Assembly (NCBI RefSeq): GCF_000211815.1
Contig: NZ_GL890819.1
Coordinates: 37,593-49,101, forward strand
Length of the DNA stretch: 11,509 nucleotides
From: Moorena producens 3L
Lineage (GTDB): Bacteria > Cyanobacteriota > Cyanobacteriia > Cyanobacteriales > Coleofasciculaceae
Direction of reading: 5' to 3'
Below the pieces are notes generated by a model. That model was not told the origin of the DNA. It made no database searches and saw nothing but the letters and a program-made list of their open reading frames with translations. This document shows positions 6,273-11,509 of this stretch, piece by piece. Every line of letters starts with the position of its first letter. Positions within the stretch are counted from its first letter, which is position 1. The translations under genes were made by a program, and so were the position numbers.

Positions 6273-6684
6273 TTACAACCTCCACATTAGGCTCAACCTC
6301 TATCCAAAGGGTGGCACCACTATTCTTGGGAGATTCTGGTCTATAGACTAACCGGGATGGCCCGCTGATTTCTACATAATGACAGTTGATATCGCGATTA
6401 CCCCGTTTAACTGTAATCACTGGGTCTGTTGTATGGTTTTGTTGATTCTTTTGAAGTACTTCCTCGTTGAGGTAGATGTGAGTCAGGGATTTGCTGGGCT
6501 GTTTTCTCCAGGAGCCTTGTGGTCCTCGGCTACCGGGAACTATCTTGGGCATACCGTTATATAGCGGAATCCGCCAAAAGCGACCAACTTTTTCGGCTCC
6601 TTGAATTCTGCCCTCTTTCAGGAGTTGGCGAACTCGTTGAGGACAAATACCTAGAAGATAGGCGGCTTGGGTGGTATCTATCAT
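6250..6684 (-). CDS. Small helix-turn-helix DNA-binding protein
   Basis: A 144-residue protein. Residues 1-40 (MIDTTQAAYLLGICPQRVRQ, then LLKEGRIQGAEKVGRFWRIP) look like the excisionase/MerR-type winged helix-turn-helix (HTH_17-like): a helix starting at T4-A8, a recognition helix about PQRVRQLLKEG, and the wing GRFWRIP. The rest (about 41-144) is basic with beta-rich stretches (THIYLNEE, DPVITVKRG, LWIEVEPNVEVVTKVFGQ) and I do not recognise it. The likely role is a regulator or accessory DNA binder. No strong ribosome binding site precedes the ATG. Its tail overlaps the convergent small gene by 23 bases. Confidence 0.75.
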   Translation of the reverse strand: MIDTTQAAYLLGICPQRVRQLLKEGRIQGAEKVGRFWRIPLYNGMPKIVPGSRGPQGSWRKQPSKSLTHIYLNEEVLQKNQQNHTTDPVITVKRGNRDINCHYVEISGPSRLVYRPESPKNSGATLWIEVEPNVEVVTKVFGQY

Positions 6685-6761
6685 GATCGGGCAACTTACT
6701 CTAGCGCTATTAATTTATTCGGAAATATACCATACAATTACAGCAATTGCCAAGTTTTATA

Positions 6762-6817
6762 GGGAACAGGGAATCGGGAATCGGGAATCGGGAATCGGGA
6801 ATCGGGAACAGGGAACA
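6762..6817. repeat. Heptad tandem repeat GGGAATC/GGGAACA, 8 copies
   Basis: One GGGAACA, five GGGAATC and two GGGAACA units run without interruption. The two variants are in blocks, which suggests expansion after point changes. It is the same family as 4299-4350. Confidence 0.95.
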
Positions 6818-6847
6818 GCGGATCTGGGCACAGCGGATCTGGGCACA
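6818..6847. repeat. 15-base tandem repeat, 2 copies
   Basis: GCGGATCTGGGCACA occurs twice with no gap, directly after the heptad tract. Diverged, inverted relatives occur near 10211-10251. Confidence 0.9.
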
Positions 6848-6859
6848 GGGAAGAGAGAC

Positions 6860-6908
6860 TATTAAGTATTAAGTATTAAGGATTAAGTATTAAGGATTAG
6901 GAATTAAG
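6860..6908. repeat. Heptad tandem repeat TATTAAG/GATTAAG, 7 copies
   Basis: Seven 7-base units (TATTAAG x3, GATTAAG, TATTAAG, GATTAGG, AATTAAG). This is an AT-rich heptad family unrelated in sequence to the adjacent GGGAATC tract but with the same period. Confidence 0.92.
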
Positions 6909-7076
6909 CCAGAAGTCTTGAATCGATTAATAAACGTTTAGCAAAATGGCTGATTTATCTGCAGGAAGTACGATAAAAATCAGCAAAAATATCTTTAACT
7001 ATACCAAATTATCGAAAACTATTTATTCCCTCTCCCCCCACACTCCGAACACTCCACCCTCTCCCGACACTCTTCC

Positions 7077-8813
7077 CTATTTCCTGCCCTCAGCCCCATG
7101 CTTCTCACAAGAATACCGTCGAAATCGATAACCAGGGACTTTAGATATAGATTGTTTATCCTTAATACAACCTTGGGCTTTTAACTCAACAGAGGCAGAA
7201 AAATTGACTACCCACAATTCTAAAGGTTTGGGCAGTTGAGCCACAGTTTTTTGCAGGGTTTCTGTAGCTACCCTTGGCTCGGTGTCTTTATGTGCCAAAA
7301 GAAACTGGGGTGAATTAATGGCAGTATCAACTACTTTGCGACGGTTCAATTCCCAAGCTAACCCCATCATTTCTCCTGTTTGTTCATGGCTTTTGTGAAC
7401 TGTAGCAATCAGGACTGGCAGGGATTGAGACTGGAAATCACTAATCTCTAAGATTTTAGCGATCGCAAGATCTGGTCGATCGGCTTTTTGGTAACTCACA
7501 TGGGATGCCACTATCACTCCACCTACCAATCCCATCAACAGGATTAGTGCTACCCATTGCTGATCTTTCCCTTGGGCAGCTCTCCAACAACTGGCAAAGC
7601 TTGCTGCTAGTAACATAATTACGATGGGGAAGTAGACAAACTGGTAACGAGCGGCTAAGGTCAAATCAATGCCAAGACCGTAAGTGATTAATAAGAATAA
7701 TGCGATCGCTCCCAGGACGAAACCGCCCAAAACCTGAGTCATGACCTTAGTCTGGGAGTGTAACCTCTGAATTCTGATTCCTCGACGCAACAGTTGCCCT
7801 ATCAAGAGCACTAATATTACTGTTACTAGTCCAGAGGCGACCATAATCGGTAGGGATTGCCCTTCTACTGGCAGCATCACTACCATAGTGATCAGCCAAG
7901 ACAAGAGTCTAGCTACCGGTTCGAGCAAATTGCTGAGGGTTGTGTCTTGGTGAACCCACTCTGTCAAACGATTACTGGAGGGGCGTGGCAAAATTGGCAG
8001 CCAAACTAAGACTCCCATTAATGTCCCGAGGGCCACCGCGTAAATTCGCCACCAGTACTTCCAAGAAAATACTGAACCCCCTGACCCAATCCGCAACCCA
8101 AGCATTACCAGTCCTACAGCTGCGATCACCAGGACGAAAAAGTAATGGACAGCTATGCCCAAGCTATTGACAATAACCCAGATTAATGCTATGTAAATCG
8201 GGAAGGGCGTCTGCCGTTGAAGCGATCGCGTAGCGTACACCAAACAACTGACTGAAGCGATAACCAATAGAATCCCTAGAGTGTAGTGTCGAGCTTCTTG
8301 AGCCAGATAAATGCCATAGGGTGAAACAGCCATCAGTGCTGCTGCGAAGTGACCCACCAGGCAAGAACGAAACCCTAACCAACCTAACCCAAACATGGCT
8401 GGAATTGAAATCACTCCCAGTAGCACACTCAAGGATCGCGCTACCCACAGGGATACCAATTCCCCATGGCCTGGAAACAGCTTCAGCCACAGATGGGTTA
8501 GGACGAAGTACAGTGGTGGGTGATTACTCTCCGTGATTAGGTTATTAATAACGGAATTGATGCTAGCACTAGAGTTCGGTTTGAGGGGAGCTAACAGGGT
8601 ATCTGACGTAATCACCTGATCCAGCGGTACGCTCCGAAAACTATTGCCCAGGCTAAACACTAGGGTGGCAAATTCATCTGACCAGGGGGGTTTTCCGGCC
8701 AGATAGGTAAACCGTAAACCTGCTGCGATCGCTATCCACACCAGCAGTAATAGAACTATGACCCAACTACTCCAGCTTTTGTCCACTTGGGATTTTGGGT
8801 TGTTAAGAATCAT
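7077..8813 (-). CDS. GT39-like membrane glycosyltransferase (RgtA/ArnT-type)
   Basis: A 578-residue polytopic membrane protein of the dolichyl/polyprenyl-phosphate-sugar glycosyltransferase superfamily (GT-C fold). The first membrane helix is about 17-35. The first loop carries PPWSDEFATLVF with D46/E47, where the catalytic acid usually lies. NHPPLYFVL (97-105) and AQEARHYTLG (171-180) are further hallmarks of the RgtA/B/C/D-like family. About ten more hydrophobic stretches follow to near residue 455, then a soluble C-terminal domain of about 120 residues. Such enzymes move a sugar from a lipid carrier to an envelope glycan or protein outside the membrane; the substrate is unknown here. The segment VYATRSLQ (192-199) is encoded by a copy of a dispersed repeat. 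The gene is divergent from the methyltransferase gene, with 186 bases between. Confidence 0.88.
   Translation of the reverse strand: MILNNPKSQVDKSWSSWVIVLLLLVWIAIAAGLRFTYLAGKPPWSDEFATLVFSLGNSFRSVPLDQVITSDTLLAPLKPNSSASINSVINNLITESNHPPLYFVLTHLWLKLFPGHGELVSLWVARSLSVLLGVISIPAMFGLGWLGFRSCLVGHFAAALMAVSPYGIYLAQEARHYTLGILLVIASVSCLVYATRSLQRQTPFPIYIALIWVIVNSLGIAVHYFFVLVIAAVGLVMLGLRIGSGGSVFSWKYWWRIYAVALGTLMGVLVWLPILPRPSSNRLTEWVHQDTTLSNLLEPVARLLSWLITMVVMLPVEGQSLPIMVASGLVTVILVLLIGQLLRRGIRIQRLHSQTKVMTQVLGGFVLGAIALFLLITYGLGIDLTLAARYQFVYFPIVIMLLAASFASCWRAAQGKDQQWVALILLMGLVGGVIVASHVSYQKADRPDLAIAKILEISDFQSQSLPVLIATVHKSHEQTGEMMGLAWELNRRKVVDTAINSPQFLLAHKDTEPRVATETLQKTVAQLPKPLELWVVNFSASVELKAQGCIKDKQSISKVPGYRFRRYSCEKHGAEGRK
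8220..8236. repeat. Dispersed 17-base repeat copy inside the glycosyltransferase gene
   Basis: Seventeen bases, including HIP1 GCGATCGC (8222-8229), are the exact reverse complement of 4491-4507. Within the gene it encodes about YATRSL without breaking the frame, in a loop after the QEARHY motif helix. Confidence 0.7.
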
Positions 8814-8999
8814 TAGTCATTAATTCTCTTTGTAGCTAGGAATCAAGGTAACGTTTTCCCAAACTACTTTATTATCGTTGATGCCACTGTTTAGTTACTT
8901 TAACTGAAATCGGTGCTGGGGCAGAGGAATAATACCGCGCAATCATACCGCTATGAAATAATTAGATGAGCTAATCATTGGGATAATTTTTGAATACTG
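8814..8999. other. Divergent promoter region
   Basis: These 186 bases must hold the promoters of both the glycosyltransferase (minus) and the methyltransferase (plus). I see no convincing -10/-35 pair, operator or repeat. Ribosome binding sites are weak on both sides (AAGAG before the minus start, GGGAT before the plus start). Confidence 0.4.
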
Positions 9000-9947
9000 A
9001 TGAAGGACAAGCTCAAACCAGACTGGGCGGGGGATGACTTACTCTCCCGGTTCGTTAATCTGTTGATCGACACCAAGCCGATCTACAAGGTGATGCAACA
9101 CCAGGCCAGGCAGGTGCTAATTAAAACCGCAGAAAAAAATGGGATTGAGTGGCGGAAAAACTACCAGGAGTTAGAAAAATCAGGAGCGAAGACCTTACTA
9201 TCCGAGATTACTAACCCTAGCCTGGTCTACCCAGACTACTACAAAGTCCCTTTCCATGCTTATGACCAGGGAAACCTATGCTGGGAAGCTGCCTTTGAAG
9301 CTGCCAGTGCTACCCAGGCTATGGGGTTGAGGGTTTGGCCCAAAGAAAAACTTACTTGGCTTTCGGCACAAGAGCGATTACGAAGTAGTTTTCATCAAGT
9401 ACTAGGAGAGTATAATCCCGAGATAGTCACAGATGTGCTAGACATTGGCTGCTCAGTAGGGATATCTACCTTAGCGCTACACCGCTACTACTCCAGGATC
9501 AAAAAGGGCAAAATCCGCACCGTTGGGTTAGACTTATCCCCTTATATGCTGGCTGTGGCCAAGACCATGGATCAGACAGCAGAAATATCCGAATGGATCC
9601 ATGGCAAAGGAGAGGAAACCAGTTTACCAGACAATTCCTTTGATGTGGTCACCTTACAGTTGGTTCTTCATGAACTACCGCACCAAGCAACAGAGGAAAT
9701 TTTTTCCGAAGCGCTACGTATTCTACGACCTGGTGGCTGCCTTGGTGTTGTAGATAATAATCCTGCCTCCCCAGTCATCCAGAATCTGCCCCCTGCACTG
9801 TTTGTGTTGATGAAAAGTACAGAACCTTGGAGTGATGACTACTACAGCTTTGATGTGGAAGGGGCGATGATTAAAGTTGGTTTTGACTATCAGACCACGG
9901 TAGCCAGCGATCCTCGTCACCGCACTATTATTGCTACAAAACCGTAA
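9000..9947 (+). CDS. Class I SAM-dependent methyltransferase
   Basis: A 315-residue soluble protein. Residues 144-253 form a Rossmann methyltransferase core: motif I VLDIGCSVGIS (146-156, SAM binding), the acidic end of strand 2 VGLDLSPYML (175-184, D178), LPDNSFDVVTLQLVLHELP (209-227) and the post-motif ALRILRPGGCLGVVD (238-252). This resembles the UbiE/Methyltransf_11 type. The N-terminal 140 residues (including PDYYKVPFHAYDQGNLCWEA) are a separate region that I do not recognise, and they may set substrate choice. The substrate is unknown; a small molecule, quinone or lipid is as likely as any. It is divergent from the glycosyltransferase gene. The start has only a weak ribosome binding site, but the frame has no better start. 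Confidence 0.9.
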   Translation: MKDKLKPDWAGDDLLSRFVNLLIDTKPIYKVMQHQARQVLIKTAEKNGIEWRKNYQELEKSGAKTLLSEITNPSLVYPDYYKVPFHAYDQGNLCWEAAFEAASATQAMGLRVWPKEKLTWLSAQERLRSSFHQVLGEYNPEIVTDVLDIGCSVGISTLALHRYYSRIKKGKIRTVGLDLSPYMLAVAKTMDQTAEISEWIHGKGEETSLPDNSFDVVTLQLVLHELPHQATEEIFSEALRILRPGGCLGVVDNNPASPVIQNLPPALFVLMKSTEPWSDDYYSFDVEGAMIKVGFDYQTTVASDPRHRTIIATKP

Positions 9948-10015
9948 GCTATAGCAGTCGCCAGGGCAGTTAGGACATGACAAAAGTCTCACACCCAAAG
10001 TAAGCGCAAGAGTTT

Positions 10016-10057
10016 GACTTCTGACTTCTGACTTCTGACTTCTGACTTCTGACTTCT
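10016..10057. repeat. Heptad tandem repeat GACTTCT, 6 copies
   Basis: Six perfect GACTTCT units. The array abuts a different heptad array starting at 10062, with only four bases between. Confidence 0.97.
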
Positions 10058-10061
10058 GCTA

Positions 10062-10110
10062 TATCAGCTATCAGCTATCAGCTATCAGCTATCAGCTATC
10101 AGCTATCAGC
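10062..10110. repeat. Heptad tandem repeat TATCAGC, 7 copies
   Basis: Seven perfect TATCAGC units immediately after the GACTTCT array. The two arrays share period but not sequence. Confidence 0.97.
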
Positions 10111-10210
10111 TATTGCGCGTAGGGCATATGCTTACACAAAACCTGCTTGAGGTGAGTGGGTGAAGTGTGGGGAGTTTGGGAAGTCAAATCAGCAACTCTT
10201 GTCCACTGTT

Positions 10211-10251
10211 ACCTGATCTCTGTTCCCAAATCCGCTGATCCCTGTTCCCGA
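10211..10251. repeat. Inverted, diverged relative of the 6804-6850 repeats
   Basis: Read on the minus strand, this segment contains GGGAACAG twice and CAGCGGATTTGGG, close to the GGGAACA and GCGGATCTGGGCACA units at 6804-6847. It appears to be a degraded copy in the opposite orientation. Confidence 0.6.
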
Positions 10252-10372
10252 CTTCTGAAAGAAATCTAAAGGTTGTAGCAATTCCTCTTGATGCAGTGGC
10301 TAATCTAGCGTTTTTTAGCCTAATGAGGTACACATAATTTTTTACCTCTTCCCTCTTATGACTTTACTGCTT

Positions 10373-10452
10373 CCTGGTCCCTGGTCCCTGGTCCCTGGTC
10401 CCTGGTCCCTGGTCCCTGGTCCCTGGTCCCTGGTCCCTGGTCCCTGGTCCCT
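10373..10452. repeat. Heptad tandem repeat CCTGGTC, 11 copies
   Basis: Eleven perfect CCTGGTC units plus a partial CCT, the longest array in the window. The absence of any variant unit over 80 bases suggests recent expansion or active homogenisation. Confidence 0.97.
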
Positions 10453-10497
10453 AAAACTTGTACCTTACTAGCTTGAAAACCGCTAGAGTAATAATTA

Positions 10498-10535
10498 CGA
10501 GTCAATCCCAAATGAACTAGTTTGGGATTGACTCG
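10498..10535. repeat. Perfect 15-bp inverted repeat (stem-loop)
   Basis: CGAGTCAATCCCAAA (10498-10512) and its exact reverse complement (10521-10535) flank an 8-base loop, TGAACTAG. No T-run follows on either strand, so an ordinary rho-independent terminator is unlikely. It may be an RNA hairpin, an operator or a mobile-element remnant. Confidence 0.9.
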
Positions 10536-10992
10536 CTGTTTGCAGCTTCCTGTGCCGTTCAAAGGTGCTGTAAAAACAACCCAGTTAGGTTATATAAGTA
10601 AGGATATGAAAAAATCAGTATAATTTTTATAAATTTATCATGAAGACTACCCAAATTTTTTGAAAGCTTTTTTGAACTAAATGTGAAGATTTGGTTAATT
10701 GTGAAAAAAAAGTAAAAATTTGGTGAATCAAGTCCAGGTGGTTGTCGAGTTTCCTAGTCTTGCCCAACCTGAGTTCGACATCACCAACTTTATCCAGGAG
10801 TCAGGAGCTTCGATTCAGGATTCAGGAGCCATAATAACTGAATTTTATAGTTAATTAGGAATTAATCAGAGTTTAATGGGCAATTAACCTATGTATTCTC
10901 CCAATAACTTCTGAATTATTCTCCTGAATTCTTAATTATGTCTCCTATATCCTCAAAAAACCAGCCAATTTCTTACATAAAACTGAGGTTGT

Positions 10993-11034
10993 CCAAGACC
11001 GATTGCCCAAGACCGATTGCCCAAGACCGATTGC
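10993..11034. repeat. 14-base tandem repeat, 3 copies
   Basis: CCAAGACCGATTGC occurs three times without a gap or change. Its length is twice seven, in step with the heptad arrays. Confidence 0.95.
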
Positions 11035-11193
11035 CCATGCTGGGATTTTGGCATCAACAGGCTCGGGGTAGACTCATAATCTAATCCCTTTACCCTTTCC
11101 CCTTTGCCCTGATAACTGCGGCGAAGTCTAATCAGCGCCCAAAGCCGCTTAGGCCAAAGCAGGGGCAGAATTTAGGGCAGCACTATGGTATTG

Positions 11194-11232
11194 ATTGGAC
11201 TAATAGCAGTCAAACCGAATTGGACTAATAGC
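11194..11232. repeat. 14-base direct repeat pair
   Basis: ATTGGACTAATAGC occurs at 11194-11207 and 11219-11232, separated by 11 bases. Two spaced copies upstream of a gene could be regulator binding sites or a decayed tandem repeat. Confidence 0.75.
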
Positions 11233-11344
11233 CATCGGAGGAGGATATCCTGATCTGGTCAGCCTTGGGGTTTATCACCTTTCTCGTCAGAGAGATAACA
11301 TAAAAGGAGTTCTTGCCAGCAGCACCTACACTAGGAGGTGGGAC

Positions 11345-11369
11345 CCTAGGGCGATTTACTCGCCCTAGG
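11345..11369 (+). promoter_or_regulatory. Perfect hairpin overlapping a ribosome binding site
   Basis: CCTAGGGCGA (11345-11354) pairs with TCGCCCTAGG (11360-11369) around a 5-base loop. The last three stem bases are the first half of AGGAGG (11367-11372). AGGTG at 11336-11340 could pair either with CACCT at 11323-11327 or with CACCT at 11377-11381 just before the ATG. These are two mutually exclusive folds, only one of which encloses the ribosome binding site. Confidence 0.6.
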
Positions 11370-11372
11370 AGG
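11367..11372 (+). promoter_or_regulatory. Strong ribosome binding site of the last gene
   Basis: AGGAGG stands 9 bases before the ATG at 11382. It is the best Shine-Dalgarno match in the window and the main reason to accept the gene that follows. Confidence 0.65.
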
Positions 11373-11381
11373 CGCGCACCT

Positions 11382-11509
11382 ATGGAAATTTATAGCCACC
11401 ATCTACGAGGTCTTCTGGTTATGATCACAGATCTGTCCCAATTGGGATCAGGACTGAAACAGGTTGTTAGGACTAATCAGGGGGATGTTGATAGAAGGGA
11501 TTACTGGCT
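11382..11509 (+). CDS. Start of an unidentified gene, cut by the window edge
   Basis: From the ATG at 11382 the frame is open for 42 codons to the window end. The protein begins MEIYSHHLRGLLVMITDLSQ and continues with LGSGLKQVVRTNQGDVDRRD. I do not recognise it and too little is visible to name a function. The strong AGGAGG ribosome binding site at 11367-11372 and the mixed, non-repetitive composition support a real gene. An in-frame TTG at 11313 behind AAAGGAG is a possible alternative start, but it would place the hairpin inside the coding region. Confidence 0.5.
   Translation, partial: MEIYSHHLRGLLVMITDLSQLGSGLKQVVRTNQGDVDRRDYW

Larger units (their letters stand above)
9948..11366. other. 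1.4-kb repeat-rich region without a clear gene
   Basis: I see no convincing gene between the methyltransferase stop and the last gene start. The region holds four tandem repeat arrays, a perfect 15-bp inverted repeat and AT-rich sequence around 10590-10720. A 43-codon frame (GTG 10723 to TAA 10854) has no good ribosome binding site and includes repeat-like ATTCAGG units. A minus-strand frame over 10356-10562 exists only because of the CCTGGTC array. Confidence 0.6.

Noticed and set aside
6671..6865. 64-codon plus-strand frame
   Set aside because: More than half of it is translated heptad repeat, and it starts inside the start region of the HTH gene on the other strand.
8164..8490. 108-codon minus-strand frame within the glycosyltransferase
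   Set aside because: Out of frame with a gene that has continuous membrane helices and family motifs through this region.
10356..10562. 68-codon minus-strand frame
   Set aside because: Its length comes from the CCTGGTC array and the 15-bp inverted repeat.

Overview
The window looks like chromosomal DNA of a filamentous cyanobacterium. It carries a phycobilisome core gene (apcF), a cyanobacterial-type glutamine synthetase gene with a textbook NtcA promoter, and five copies of the HIP1 octamer GCGATCGC (4498, 7459, 7702, 8222, 8724), where about 0.2 would be expected by chance. It also has many heptanucleotide tandem repeats of the cyanobacterial STRR kind. The repeat-rich, gene-sparse layout suggests a large genome of the Moorena/Lyngbya type; that genus-level guess is inference.

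Layout, left to right. (1) 1-1134, minus: an IscB RNA-guided nuclease gene, cut by the window edge but with all visible catalytic motifs. (2) About 1135-1415, minus: its omega RNA (the RNA also known as HEARO), with nested stems and a perfect 8-bp pseudoknot. (3) 1441-2862, minus: glnA. Its promoter near 3119-3160 has an exact GTA-N8-TAC NtcA box, followed after 22 bases by a TAN3T -10 element. (4) 3713-4222, plus: apcF. (5) 4223-4589: a heptad repeat tract, a HIP1-containing palindromic repeat and a LexA-box-like site. (6) 4590-5273, plus: a SRAP (YedK/HMCES-type) protein, then a Uma2-family nuclease-like gene (5307-5882) and a small hypothetical gene (5970-6272). (7) 6250-6684, minus: a small helix-turn-helix protein whose 3' end overlaps the hypothetical gene. 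(8) 6762-6908: mixed heptad repeats. (9) 7077-8813, minus: a GT39-like membrane glycosyltransferase, divergent from a class I methyltransferase gene (9000-9947, plus). (10) 9948-11366: about 1.4 kb without a convincing gene, filled with heptad repeats and a perfect 15-bp inverted repeat. (11) From 11382: the start of an unidentified gene with a strong ribosome binding site, next to a perfect 10-bp hairpin.

How parts may work together. glnA, the omega RNA and iscB lie head to tail on the minus strand with no visible terminator between them. The presumed guide is the DNA just 3' of glnA. NtcA-driven glnA transcription could therefore run into the omega RNA and iscB, which would couple an RNA-guided nuclease to nitrogen status (inference). 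The LexA-like box fits the known SOS association of SRAP genes. The remaining genes look like independent units separated by repeat-rich spacers.
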